Source: Actinomycetota bacterium
GTDB lineage: Bacteria; Actinomycetota; Actinomycetes; Streptosporangiales; Streptosporangiaceae
Direction: 5' to 3'
NCBI GenBank assembly: GCA_027314515.1
Contig: DAHVAR010000055.1
Location: 1 to 64,000 of the forward strand
Length of the DNA stretch: 64,000 bases
In this document: piece after piece, positions 33,737-42,461 of the stretch
How positions within the stretch are numbered: the first letter of the stretch is position 1
How the letters are laid out: every line of letters begins with the position of its first letter
Program-made: the position numbers and the translations under genes
Notes under the pieces: generated by a model
Seen by the model: only the letters and a program-made list of their open reading frames with translations
Databases searched by the model: none
Told to the model about the DNA's origin: nothing

Positions 33737-34978
33737 CTGAGCGGCATCGACATCCGGCCGTTCGGGCCGGCCGACGAGGCCGGGGCCGAGCTAGATCTGC
33801 ACGTTCGCGCGTTCGGCCCAATGACTCCAGCTCGCCGGCCTGGCTTCATCGCGAGCACGGAACGGGCCGTCGAGGCCGGCCAGATTCTCGGCGCTTTCGA
33901 CGGCACGCGACTGGTGGGCAGTGCCCGTTCCCATCCGATGCGGCAGTGGTGGCAAGGCAACGCCATGCCAATGGCCGGCGTGGGCGGCGTCAAGATAGCC
34001 CCTGAGGATCGCGGTCGCGGGGTCGGCCGGGCACTTATGACCGAACTAGCGGCGTACATCGCCGGACGCGGCTACCTGGTGTCCGCGCTCTACCCGGCAA
34101 CAGCGCCGCTCTACCGGTCGCTCGGCTGGGAGATCGCGGGTGCCAGGTACGAGCTGACCGTGCCGATGACCGCGCTGGCCAAGCTGCCCGCTCCGGACGA
34201 AGCAGCGGCCGGCCTGGCCGGGGAGAGCTTGGCAGACCCGGCGGACCTGCGGCGGGCCACTCCGGCCGACGCAATGATCGTGACCGAGACCCTTGGCAAG
34301 GTGTACTCGTCGGCACGCGACTGCGGCCCGGCCACCTTTGCCCCGGAGGTCATCGCGGACTGGCTGGACGACGACGATCACTTCGCCTACCTGGCCGACG
34401 ACGGTTTCCTGAGTTACCGGTGGGTGGACGGCCACTCGAATGTCCGGGTCGACGTGCTGGCGGCAGCCTCGGCGTCAACCGCCAGGGCATTCTGGCGGCT
34501 GCTCGGCTCGCACGGGAGCATGGCCGACGCGGTGCGGGCCTGCCTTGCGCCCGACGATCCGATCAACTGGCTGACCAGGGAACCCGCCGCGGCCATGCGG
34601 CGCACGTGGATCTGGATGCTGCGCCTGATCGACGTTCCGGGCGCAGTCGGGGCTCGCGGTTACCCATCCGCTGCCGACGTGTCAGTTGAGCTCGAGCTCG
34701 CCGATGGCCTGCTTCCTGCCAATGCCGGCCGCTGGCGGCTGGAGGTCAGCGGTGGCAGCGGGACGGTCGAGCGCGCCGGCTCATCCGGCCAAGTGCGGAC
34801 CGCCGGGCACGATCCGGCGCTGCGCCTGGGCTCGCGTGGCCTGGCGGCGCTCTACGCTGGCGTGCCCCTCAGCACATTGCGCCGGGCCGGCCTCGCCAGC
34901 GGCGGCGACAGGGCCGCTGACTCCGCACTGGATGGCGCGTTCGGTGGCCGCCCGGCCTTCATGCTGCACGACTTCTAG
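33737..34978 (+). CDS. eis: Eis-like GNAT acetyltransferase (probable CTG start)
   Basis: 413 aa from CTG 33737, which has GGAGG 5 nt upstream and gives the expected N-terminus (SGIDIRPFGPADE). The only in-frame ATG (33629) lies 62 nt inside yebC. A GNAT acetyl-CoA loop is seen in VKIAPEDRGRGVGRALM, then LYPATAPLYRSLGW with the likely general-acid Tyr, a second GNAT half, and an SCP2-like C-terminal domain ending in HDF. In Eis of M. tuberculosis the C-terminal Phe carboxylate is catalytic; the final Phe is kept here. Eis acetylates aminoglycosides and lysines. Substrate unknown. Confidence 0.85.
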   Translation: MSGIDIRPFGPADEAGAELDLHVRAFGPMTPARRPGFIASTERAVEAGQILGAFDGTRLVGSARSHPMRQWWQGNAMPMAGVGGVKIAPEDRGRGVGRALMTELAAYIAGRGYLVSALYPATAPLYRSLGWEIAGARYELTVPMTALAKLPAPDEAAAGLAGESLADPADLRRATPADAMIVTETLGKVYSSARDCGPATFAPEVIADWLDDDDHFAYLADDGFLSYRWVDGHSNVRVDVLAAASASTARAFWRLLGSHGSMADAVRACLAPDDPINWLTREPAAAMRRTWIWMLRLIDVPGAVGARGYPSAADVSVELELADGLLPANAGRWRLEVSGGSGTVERAGSSGQVRTAGHDPALRLGSRGLAALYAGVPLSTLRRAGLASGGDRAADSALDGAFGGRPAFMLHDF

Positions 34979-35027
34979 GCCGGCCTGGGCAGCACGTTTC
35001 AGCGGAGCCAGCCGCCAGCGGCGACCC

Positions 35028-35095
35028 GCCAGTGGCAGCCCGACAGCGGCGGCCCGACAGCGGCAGCCCGACAGTGGCAGCCCGACAGTGGCGGG
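35028..35095 (+). repeat. 14-nt tandem repeat, about 4.5 copies, between eis and ruvC
   Basis: Unit gacagYggcRgccc: full copies at 35042-35055, 35056-35069 and 35070-35083, partial copies on both sides. Non-coding, unit not a multiple of three. Confidence 0.9.
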
Positions 35096-35114
35096 CATTT
35101 TCCGCGCTTGCCAG

Positions 35115-35165
35115 CTGTCCGCCTGGCTTTTTCCGCGGATATCGCTGAGAAAGCCAGGCGGACAG
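35115..35165 (+). terminator. Long perfect inverted repeat after eis
   Basis: CTGTCCGCCTGGCTTT (35115-35130) pairs perfectly with AAAGCCAGGCGGACAG (35150-35165), 19-nt loop. It probably ends the pdxST-yebC-eis transcript; the T-rich arm end (ctttttcc) fits. An operator role cannot be ruled out. Confidence 0.65.
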
Positions 35166-35302
35166 TTCCGGGCACTGTCAGCGTGCCGCCGCCCGGGCGG
35201 GCGGCGAACCGGGTAGTGTGCTGGCCGAACAGATGTTCGCAGCGTTCCCGGTGATCGCGGCGTTCCCGGTGTTCGCGGCGTGTCAGGCAGGATGGTGACG
35301 GG

Positions 35303-35857
35303 ATGCGGGTGCTCGGCGTCGATCCCGGCCTGACCCGGTGCGGTCTCGGGGTAATCGAGGGCACGCCGGGCCGTGCGCTGCGCCTGATCGGCACCGGCGT
35401 CGTCAGGACGCCGGCCGACGATGACATCGGCTCCCGGCTGCTGGCCCTGGAAGCCGAGTTGTGCCGCTGGCTGGACCAGCATCAGCCGGACGCGGTCGCG
35501 GTCGAGCGCGTCTTCAGCCAGCACAATGTCCGGACGGTGATGGGCACCGCGCAGGCCGGGGCGGTGGCGATCGTGTGCGCGGCCCGGCGCGGGGTTCCGG
35601 TGGCGCTGCACACCCCGAGCGAGGTCAAGGCCGCGGTCACCGGCAGCGGCCGGGCCGGCAAGCAGCAGGTCACCGAGATGGTGACCAGGCTGCTGCGGCT
35701 GCCCGACCCGCCCCGCCCAGCCGACAGCGCGGACGCGCTGGCGCTGGCCATCTGCCACCTGTGGCGGGGCACCGCCCACGCCCGGCTGGCGCAGCAGCAG
35801 CAGGTTGTGGCCGACCAGTATCAGTCAGCCGTGCGAGCCGCTGGAGGTCTCCGATGA
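35303..35857 (+). CDS. ruvC: Holliday junction resolvase RuvC
   Basis: 184 aa. RNase H-like fold: [13 protein letters not shown] with catalytic Asp7, VERVFSQHN with the Glu, [13 protein letters not shown], and [13 protein letters not shown] with the last Asp. It cuts Holliday junctions symmetrically, working with RuvAB. ATGA overlap with ruvA. Confidence 0.98.
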   Translation: MRVLGVDPGLTRCGLGVIEGTPGRALRLIGTGVVRTPADDDIGSRLLALEAELCRWLDQHQPDAVAVERVFSQHNVRTVMGTAQAGAVAIVCAARRGVPVALHTPSEVKAAVTGSGRAGKQQVTEMVTRLLRLPDPPRPADSADALALAICHLWRGTAHARLAQQQQVVADQYQSAVRAAGGLR

Positions 35858-36486
35858 TCGCGCACGTGACCGGACCCGTCGCCGCCATCTCGCCAGACGG
35901 AGCGGTGATCGACGTCGGCGGGGTCGGCCTGCTGGTCCAGTGCACCCCTGGCACCCTGGCCGGGCTGCGGACGGGTGAGCAGGCGCAGGTGGCGACCTCA
36001 CTGGTCGTCCGGGAGGACTCGCTGACGCTGTACGGCTTCGCCAGCGATGACGAGCGGAACACCTTCGAGCTGCTGCAGACCGCGACCGGCGTCGGGCCGC
36101 GGCTGGCGCAGGCCATGCTGGCAGTGCTGACGCCGGACGCGCTGCGGCGCGCCGTCGCGAGCGAGGACCTGGCCACCCTGACCTCGGTCCCCGGCATCGG
36201 CCGCAAGGGGGCGCAGCGGATCGTGCTCGAGCTTGCCGGGCGGCTCGGCGCACCTGCCGACGCGGGCGGCGGTGGGCAGGCTCGCGGTCCGGCTGCTGCC
36301 GCCGCGCCGCAGTGGCGTGACCAGGTTAGGGCGGGCCTGGTCAGCCTCGGCTGGCAGGCGCGGGAGGCCGATCAGGCGATCTCGGCCGTCGAGGCGGAGC
36401 TGACGGCGCCAGGCGGCGACACGCCGGCCGAGGTGGAAGTCTCGCAGGCGCTGCGCGCCGCGCTGCGCGTGCTGGGACGGTCATGA
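35854..36486 (+). CDS. ruvA: Holliday junction DNA-binding protein RuvA
   Basis: 210 aa. OB-fold start ([23 protein letters not shown]), helix-hairpin-helix repeats ([32 protein letters not shown]), an Ala/Gly-rich flexible linker, and domain III ([15 protein letters not shown]) that contacts RuvB. It holds the four-way junction for RuvB branch migration. It overlaps ruvC and ruvB by 4 nt each. Confidence 0.98.
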   Translation: MIAHVTGPVAAISPDGAVIDVGGVGLLVQCTPGTLAGLRTGEQAQVATSLVVREDSLTLYGFASDDERNTFELLQTATGVGPRLAQAMLAVLTPDALRRAVASEDLATLTSVPGIGRKGAQRIVLELAGRLGAPADAGGGGQARGPAAAAAPQWRDQVRAGLVSLGWQAREADQAISAVEAELTAPGGDTPAEVEVSQALRAALRVLGRS

Positions 36487-37790
36487 TCGGGTCGGCTGGC
36501 ACTAGCGGGCGCTCGAGCCCGCCCAGCGCACCCGCCGGAGCGCGCGCTCGCGGCGGTGCCGCGGATCGTCGCGCGGTTAGCGACGCTGATGTGGTACGTG
36601 ATGCTGATGTGGTACGTGATGTTGGTGTGGTTAGCGATGTTGGCGCGGTAGGCGATGCTGGTGCGCTTAGCGACGCTGGTGCGGCCGGCCGCGCCGGCGA
36701 CAGCCGGGACCGGGTCGTGTCCGCCCTGGCTGATGCCGACGACCGGGTGGTCGAGGGAGCACTGCGGCCGAAGCGGCTGAGCGAGGTGATCGGCCAGAAC
36801 CGCGTTCGTGAGCAGCTGTCCCTTGTCCTGGAAGGTGCGCTGCGGCGCGGCCGGGTGCCAGATCACGTGCTGCTCTCCGGCCCGCCCGGGCTCGGCAAGA
36901 CCACCCTGGCCATGATTATCGCGGCCGAGCTCAGCGCGCCGCTTCGGATCACCAGCGGTCCGGCGATCGAGCGAGCCGGGGACCTGGCTGCCATCCTGTC
37001 CACCCTGACTGAGGGCGAAGTCGTCTTCATCGACGAGATCCACCGCGTGGCCCGGCCGGCCGAGGAGATGCTCTACCTGGCCATGGAAGACTTCCGGGTC
37101 GACGTGGTCATCGGCAAGGGCCCCGGCGCGACCGCGATTCCGCTGGATATCGCCCCTTTTACGCTGGTTGGCGCGACGACCAGGGCTGGCCTGCTGCCTG
37201 CCGCGCTGCGGGACAGGTTCGGATTCACCGCGCACCTCGACTTCTACGAGCCGGAGGAGCTGGGCATCATCGTGCGCCGCTCGGCGGGCCTGCTCGGGGT
37301 GGCCTTGCGGGACGACGGCGCGGACGAGATCGCCGGCCGGTCACGCGGCACGCCGCGGATCGCCAACCGGCTGCTACGCCGGGTGCGGGACTTCGCCGAG
37401 GTACGCGGCGACGGGGTGGTGACCAGGGACTGCGCCCGCGCGGCGCTGGAGTTGTACGAGGTCGACGAGAGCGGTCTTGACCGGCTCGATCTCGCCGTGC
37501 TTGGCGCGCTGGTGAGCAGATTCGGCGGCGGGCCGGTTGGCTTGTCGACCCTCGCGGTAGCAGTCGGCGAGGAGGCTGAGACCGTCGAGGTCGTCGCCGA
37601 GCCGTTCCTGGTCCGTGCCGGACTGATGGTCCGCACCCCGCGCGGCCGGGTGGCGACCCCGGCTGCCTGGCAGCACCTGGGTCTGCAGGTGCCACGGCAG
37701 ACCGCCTGGATGCGGCAGGCTGGCACTATGATCGAGTGGGCAAGTCAGGAGGATGACGGCGGAGATAGCGCGCCGACACTTTTCGGCTGA
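36483..37790 (+). CDS. ruvB: Holliday junction branch migration ATPase RuvB with repeat-rich N-terminal extension
   Basis: 435 aa; most RuvB are 330-360. The AAA+ core has Walker [10 protein letters not shown], Walker B DEIH, sensor 1 GATTRAG and arginine finger RDRFGF, then the winged-helix C-terminus ([12 protein letters not shown]). It pumps DNA through RuvA-bound junctions. The extra 80 N-terminal residues are unusual: residues 31-66 are six hexapeptides of the pattern (A/V)(V/L)(S/R/G)DA(D/G) from 18-nt repeats. A GTG or ATG nearer the conserved core could also be used, but the ruvA overlap favours this start. Confidence 0.96.
   Translation: MIGSAGTSGRSSPPSAPAGARARGGAADRRAVSDADVVRDADVVRDVGVVSDVGAVGDAGALSDAGAAGRAGDSRDRVVSALADADDRVVEGALRPKRLSEVIGQNRVREQLSLVLEGALRRGRVPDHVLLSGPPGLGKTTLAMIIAAELSAPLRITSGPAIERAGDLAAILSTLTEGEVVFIDEIHRVARPAEEMLYLAMEDFRVDVVIGKGPGATAIPLDIAPFTLVGATTRAGLLPAALRDRFGFTAHLDFYEPEELGIIVRRSAGLLGVALRDDGADEIAGRSRGTPRIANRLLRRVRDFAEVRGDGVVTRDCARAALELYEVDESGLDRLDLAVLGALVSRFGGGPVGLSTLAVAVGEEAETVEVVAEPFLVRAGLMVRTPRGRVATPAAWQHLGLQVPRQTAWMRQAGTMIEWASQEDDGGDSAPTLFG
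36573..36680 (+). repeat. 18-nt tandem repeat x6 in the ruvB 5' end
   Basis: Six 18-nt units of the kind gtggtacgtgatgctgat, drifting in sequence but constant in length, encode residues 31-66 of RuvB. Confidence 0.9.
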
Positions 37791-37869
37791 CTGCAGGCCC
37801 GTGACCTGGCCAGGACCGTCGAAGCGGATCGCAAGCTGGTCACGATCACTCGCCGGAGGCCGTAGCCTG

Positions 37870-37899
37870 TTGGGTGCGCGGCGTGCGCGCCGCTACACT
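37870..37899 (+). promoter_or_regulatory. Probable promoter of yajC-secDF
   Basis: TTGGGT (37870-37875) and TACACT (37894-37899) with an 18-nt spacer that contains the dyad GCGGCG-tgcg-CGCCGC. It lies 114 nt before yajC, in the only sizeable gap between ruvB and secF. Confidence 0.5.
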
Positions 37900-38012
37900 G
37901 CGGCAGTTGGTTCAAAACACGCCACTTCGGTGCTGCCACCCGGCCCGCACGACCTGGTGCAGGTCAGCATGCTGGCCGCCCGGGCCAGGACTAGTCGGAA
38001 GGATGCCCCTCG

Positions 38013-38456
38013 ATGGGGACACAAATTCTCGCCGCCGCTGCGGCGACCAAGTCAAGTACCGGCAGCAACAGCTCGCTGCTGATCATCATCGTGATCTTCG
38101 CGGTCATGATGTACTTCATGTTCCGGTCGCAGCGCAGGCGCCAGCGCGCCGCGCAGGACACCCAGCGCCAGGTAATGGACGGCTCCCGAGTTCGTACCAC
38201 GTTCGGGGTATTCGGAACCGTGGTCGAGAGCGACGACCGCAACGTTATGCTCGAGATCGCGCCGGGCATCCGGATCAAGATGCTGCGGCAGGCCATCGCG
38301 GCCGTCGTGCCCGACGACGAGCCCGACGGCGTAGCGCAGACGATGCCGTCCTTCGGCGAGACCGAGCCTGAATCCGGTCCCGACCAGAGCGGTCCCGACT
38401 TGAATGGCGATGGCACGTCAGGCAAGTCGGACAGCCGTAGCGACCTGGCCTTTTAG
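38013..38456 (+). CDS. yajC: Sec translocase auxiliary subunit YajC
   Basis: 147 aa. One membrane segment (LLIIIVIFAVMMYFMFR), then the conserved basic RSQRRRQRAAQ and a small domain with GSRVRTTFGVFGTVVES and IKMLRQAIAAVV. The acidic tail is variable. YajC joins SecD and SecF in the accessory complex that helps protein export; secD and secF follow at once, confirming it. Confidence 0.96.
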   Translation: MGTQILAAAAATKSSTGSNSSLLIIIVIFAVMMYFMFRSQRRRQRAAQDTQRQVMDGSRVRTTFGVFGTVVESDDRNVMLEIAPGIRIKMLRQAIAAVVPDDEPDGVAQTMPSFGETEPESGPDQSGPDLNGDGTSGKSDSRSDLAF

Positions 38457-38538
38457 GCGCAGCGCTAGCATAGAGCCGCGCCGCTTGAGTGCGCCATATT
38501 GGCGTGCAATACCGGCCTAACGAGAGACAAAGGCATCC

Positions 38539-40467
38539 GTGGCACCCCGAAGCGCCTCAACCTCCCATCCAGGGCGGTACCTGACCGCCCTTGTTGTGCT
38601 GCTTATCGTGATGCTGGCCAGCGTGCTCGGCGGCAACATCATCAAGCCGGCCGACTGGCGCAAGAGCTTTAAGGTCGGCCTTGGGCTCGACTTGTCCAGT
38701 GGCACGTCGGTCACGCTGAAGGCCGTCCCGCCGCATGGCGGGACGCCCAACCAGGGTGAGATGGCCAAGGCTATTCAGATCATGACGAACCGGGTCGAAG
38801 CCACCGGCCTGACCGGCTCGACCGTGGTCCAGCAGGGGACGAACGAGATCGTCGTGTCGGTGCCCGGCGCCGGCGCGCAGAAGGTCGCCACGCTGGTCGG
38901 CGAGACTGCTCTGCTGCGGCTGCGGCAGGTGCTGCTCATGGCGCCGAACACCACCACTGGCGCGGCCGCTACTACTCCGGCGCCGTCGGCTTCCTCAGCG
39001 CCCAAGACGGGTTCGGGGTCATCGAGCCCGTCGCCGTCCTCATCGGCCAGTGCTTCCTCGTCGGCCAGTGCTTCCTCATCGCCGAGCCCTTCCTCGTCGG
39101 GCGGCTCGAGCAAGGCAGCCGGCGCTAGCAAGACCGGAGCGAACTCCACGCCGTCGCCGGGCACCTCAGCGTCGACTTCACCGGCAGTGTCAGCCAGCCC
39201 TGGCGCTCCAGCCAGCGGTAAGGCCACGCTGTCCACGACCGCGGACGGAAGCGGCGACCCTGCTCTGCTCAAACCGGCCACGGTGAAGCTGTTCGACGAG
39301 CTCAACTGCACCGCCAGGCAGGGCTGGAAGCAGCAGATCTACCGCGGCGTCCCGAACGCCTGGGACAACCCGAAGGTTCAGACGGTCACCTGCTTCAAGG
39401 CGCCCGGTGTCGGGTGGGAGAAGTACGCCCTGAGCCCGGCCGTCGTGCAGGGCAGCGACCTGACCGGTGTGCAGGCGGTCGACCAGCAGACCGGCTGGGT
39501 GGTCACCTTCGGCGTCAAGGGCCCGGCAGCCAACGCTCTCGGCGCGCTGACGACCACGATGTCGACTGCCTACTACAACAAGAGCACAGGGTCGGCGACG
39601 TCACCCCTGGATTACCTGGCTATCGTGCTCGACGGCGTGTTGCAGGGCTCGCCGCCCCAGGTACAAAGCCCCATCTCCACCAGCGGGCAGATAAACGGCG
39701 GGGCCGGCGGATTCAGCCAGGCGCAGGCGACCACGCTCGCCGACGTGCTCAAGTACGGCAGCCTGCCGCTCTCGTTCCACAACCTGTACACCTCGTCGGT
39801 GTCCGCGTCGCTAGGTGCCGATCAGCTGTCGGCCGGGCTGTTCGCGGCGATGGTCGGCCTGCTGCTCGTGGTGATCTACTCGTTCCTGTACTACCGCGGT
39901 CTCGGTGTGGTCTCGGTGCTCAGCCTGGCGATCGCGGCGTCGGTCTCCTACCTGTCGGTCATCCTGCTGTCGAAATATGAGGCTTTCACCCTGAGCCTGG
40001 CCGGCATCGCCGGACTGATTGTCGCGATCGGAATCACGGCCGACTCGTTCATCGTCTACTTCGAGCGACTGCGCGACGAGGTGCGCGAGGGCAAGTCGCT
40101 GCGAGCCGCGGTGGAGCGCGGCTGGGTACGGGCCAGGCGGACGATCCTGGTGTCGGACACCGTGTCGTTCCTGGCTGCGCTGCTGCTGTACATCCTGTCC
40201 GCGTCGGACGTCCGGAGCTTCGCGTTCACGCTGGGCCTGACCACGCTCGTCGATGTGCTGGTGGTATTCCTGTTCACTAAGCCGATGATCACGCTGCTGG
40301 CGAGGACAGAGTTCTACGGCCAGGGGCACCGGCTGTCCGGCCTTGATCCGGCCAGGCTCGGCGCGCGGGCGCCATGGCGCGGCGGTCGGCGGCCTGCCGT
40401 CGGCACCGCGTCCGCGACCACCGCGTCCTCGACCACCCGGACCTCGACCACCACCAGGGAGGCGTGA
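38539..40467 (+). CDS. secD: Protein translocase subunit SecD with low-complexity insert
   Basis: 642 aa, GTG start. An N-terminal membrane helix (ALVVLLIVMLASVLGG), the P1 domain start LGLDLSSGTSVTLKA, then after LRLRQVLL a Ser/Ala/Pro insert of about 95 residues (about 138-232) in the external domain, then the conserved head and a five-helix membrane part with SLAGIAGLIVAIGITADSFIVYFER. SecDF uses the proton gradient to pull exported proteins outward. The insert carries an 18-nt repeat (gccagtgcttcctc.. twice) and no cysteines. It overlaps secF by 1 nt. Confidence 0.97.
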   Translation: MAPRSASTSHPGRYLTALVVLLIVMLASVLGGNIIKPADWRKSFKVGLGLDLSSGTSVTLKAVPPHGGTPNQGEMAKAIQIMTNRVEATGLTGSTVVQQGTNEIVVSVPGAGAQKVATLVGETALLRLRQVLLMAPNTTTGAAATTPAPSASSAPKTGSGSSSPSPSSSASASSSASASSSPSPSSSGGSSKAAGASKTGANSTPSPGTSASTSPAVSASPGAPASGKATLSTTADGSGDPALLKPATVKLFDELNCTARQGWKQQIYRGVPNAWDNPKVQTVTCFKAPGVGWEKYALSPAVVQGSDLTGVQAVDQQTGWVVTFGVKGPAANALGALTTTMSTAYYNKSTGSATSPLDYLAIVLDGVLQGSPPQVQSPISTSGQINGGAGGFSQAQATTLADVLKYGSLPLSFHNLYTSSVSASLGADQLSAGLFAAMVGLLLVVIYSFLYYRGLGVVSVLSLAIAASVSYLSVILLSKYEAFTLSLAGIAGLIVAIGITADSFIVYFERLRDEVREGKSLRAAVERGWVRARRTILVSDTVSFLAALLLYILSASDVRSFAFTLGLTTLVDVLVVFLFTKPMITLLARTEFYGQGHRLSGLDPARLGARAPWRGGRRPAVGTASATTASSTTRTSTTTREA

Positions 40468-41834
40468 TGTCGCGGCTGGGCAACCTGACCGGGCGGCTGT
40501 ACCGCGGCGAGGTCTCCGTCGACTTCGTCGGCCGGAAGAAACTCTGGTACATCATTTCCGGCTGCATCCTGGTCGTCAGCCTGCTCGGACTGGGATTCCG
40601 CGGGCTGAACTACAGCCTCGAGTTCAAGGGCGGCTCCGAGTGGACGGTCCCGGCGGCGGCAGGCGTGACCCAGGCCAGGCTGGAGCAGATCGTCACCAGC
40701 GGCGGCGGCCTCAATGCAAGCGCGACCGAGGTAAAGCCGTTTAACGGCAACGCGGCGTTCTGGCAGGTCCAGGCTGGCCAGCTGCCGACGAGCACGGCTA
40801 TCAAGATCGAAGGCGCGCTGGAGAAGACATTCGGCTTCCCCGCCAAGAAGGTCTCGGTAACGACAGTCGGTGCTAGCTGGGGATCGCAGGTCACCCAGAA
40901 GGCGGTCGAGGCGCTGATCGCGTTCCTGATCGTGATCGTCATCTACCTGTCGATCGCGTTCGAGTGGCGGATGGCAGCTTCGGCCTTCATCGCGCTGGCG
41001 CACGACATCATGATCACCGTCGGGGTTTACGCGCTGACCGGTTTCCAGGTCAGCCCGGCCACCGTCATCGGCTTGCTGACTATTCTCGGATACTCGCTCT
41101 ATGACACCGTCGTCGTGTTCGACAAGGTCAGGGAGAACACGGCGCCGATTCTCGGCACCCGGAAGAGCACCTACAGCGAGGCAGCCAACCTGGCGCTGAA
41201 CCAGACCCTGGTCCGGTCCATCAACACCTCGCTCACCGCTCTGCTGCCGGTGACCGCGATCCTGATCGTCGGCACCCTGCTGCTCGGCAACGGCGAGCTC
41301 AAGGATCTGTCGCTCGTGCTGTTCGTCGGGATGCTATCCGGCACTTACTCCTCGATCTGCATCGCGACGCCAGTGCTGGCGGACCTGAAGGAGCGGGAGC
41401 CGCAGTACAAGCAGCTTGCTAAGCAGGTAGCGCTGCGCGCGGCCGGCGGCCGCGGCGCGTTGCGCCGCGCGGCCAAGTCGGGCGCAGCGGTCGGCGGCAG
41501 CAGTGCGTCGAATGCCGGTGCAGCTAACGGCAGCGCGGCAAACGGCAGCGCGGCAAACGGCGGTGCTACCGCAGGGTTCACCGCTGAGGGCCGCCGGACC
41601 GGTGTGCCGGAATCTCGCGCCGTCAGATCTGGTGGGCTCGCCGACGATCTGGTCGACGAGGATGTCGATCCGGACGAGGCGATAGCCGACGAAGAGGCCG
41701 TGGCAGCCGCTCAGCCAGCAGCCAGCGGCCAGGCACGAGGCACGAGCATGCCCCGAGCGCCGGGATCACGTCAGCAGCCGGTGCGCCGGACGGCGGCCAA
41801 GCGGCGGCCAGGCGGCAAGAAGAAGCGGCGGTAG
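40467..41834 (+). CDS. secF: Protein translocase subunit SecF
   Basis: 455 aa from ATG 40467, which shares one base with the secD stop. First helix (LWYIISGCILVVSLLGLGF), then LEFKGGSEW, then five helices with the family motifs VGASWGSQVTQKA, ILGYSLYDTVVVFDKVREN and LNQTLVRSINTSLT. The C-terminal extension of about 150 residues is Ala/Gly/Asn-rich, contains a 15-nt tandem repeat (41529-41558), and ends in a very basic RRPGGKKKRR. It works with SecD. Confidence 0.97.
   Translation: MSRLGNLTGRLYRGEVSVDFVGRKKLWYIISGCILVVSLLGLGFRGLNYSLEFKGGSEWTVPAAAGVTQARLEQIVTSGGGLNASATEVKPFNGNAAFWQVQAGQLPTSTAIKIEGALEKTFGFPAKKVSVTTVGASWGSQVTQKAVEALIAFLIVIVIYLSIAFEWRMAASAFIALAHDIMITVGVYALTGFQVSPATVIGLLTILGYSLYDTVVVFDKVRENTAPILGTRKSTYSEAANLALNQTLVRSINTSLTALLPVTAILIVGTLLLGNGELKDLSLVLFVGMLSGTYSSICIATPVLADLKEREPQYKQLAKQVALRAAGGRGALRRAAKSGAAVGGSSASNAGAANGSAANGSAANGGATAGFTAEGRRTGVPESRAVRSGGLADDLVDEDVDPDEAIADEEAVAAAQPAASGQARGTSMPRAPGSRQQPVRRTAAKRRPGGKKKRR
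41529..41558 (+). repeat. 15-nt tandem repeat x2 in the secF tail
   Basis: Unit ggcagcgcggcaaac at 41529-41543 and 41544-41558, flanked by degenerate copies. Encodes GSAAN. Confidence 0.9.
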
Positions 41835-42385
41835 TGCCTCAGCAGGCAACCGGGGACGGACCCGGCGCGGACGTGACCGGATTGCTCAAGTCAAGCATCC
41901 GGGACATCTTCGACTACCCGCAGCCGGGCATTGTCTTCAAGGACATCACACCGCTGCTGGCCGACGGTGAGGCGTTCGCGTCGGTGGTCACAGCGCTCGC
42001 GGCCGGATACGAGGGTGTGACGAAAGTCGCTGGGATCGAGGCGCGCGGTTTCATCCTGGCCGCCCCGGTGGCCCTGGCGCTGCAGGCCGGCTTCGTGCCG
42101 GTGCGAAAGCACGGCAAACTGCCAGGGGAGACGTACACGCAGTCCTACGATCTCGAGTACGGCACGGCCACGCTCGAGGTGCATACCGATGCGTTTGACG
42201 CATCTGATCGGGTTCTGATCGTCGACGACGTGCTGGCCACCGGCGGGACCGCAGCGGCTACCGCCGAACTTGTCCGGCTCACAGGGGCCGAAGTGGCCGG
42301 CGTGGTCGTCTTGCTCGAACTCGAATTCCTTGCGGGCCGGGCGAAGCTGCCCGGGCTCACGGTCCGGTCGCTGCTTCCGGTGTGA
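41834..42385 (+). CDS. apt: Adenine phosphoribosyltransferase
   Basis: 183 aa, GTG sharing one base with the secF stop. Seen: FDYPQPGIVFKDITPLL, IEARGFILAAPVA, and the PRPP loop VLIVDDVLATGGTA. It converts adenine and PRPP to AMP in purine salvage. The position between secF and rel is typical for actinobacteria. Confidence 0.97.
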   Translation: MPQQATGDGPGADVTGLLKSSIRDIFDYPQPGIVFKDITPLLADGEAFASVVTALAAGYEGVTKVAGIEARGFILAAPVALALQAGFVPVRKHGKLPGETYTQSYDLEYGTATLEVHTDAFDASDRVLIVDDVLATGGTAAATAELVRLTGAEVAGVVVLLELEFLAGRAKLPGLTVRSLLPV

Positions 42386-42461
42386 CGCAACCTACCGAGG
42401 CGGGCAGTTCCCGATTGGTCCACCGATAGACTTGTTGACACGGCGGACTTGAGGAGCGCAT

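Larger units (their letters stand above)
34979..35302. other. Intergenic region before ruvC with repeats and a long hairpin
   Basis: 324 nt containing a 14-nt tandem repeat (35028-35095) and a 16-bp inverted repeat (35115-35165), annotated separately. No gene. Confidence 0.5.
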
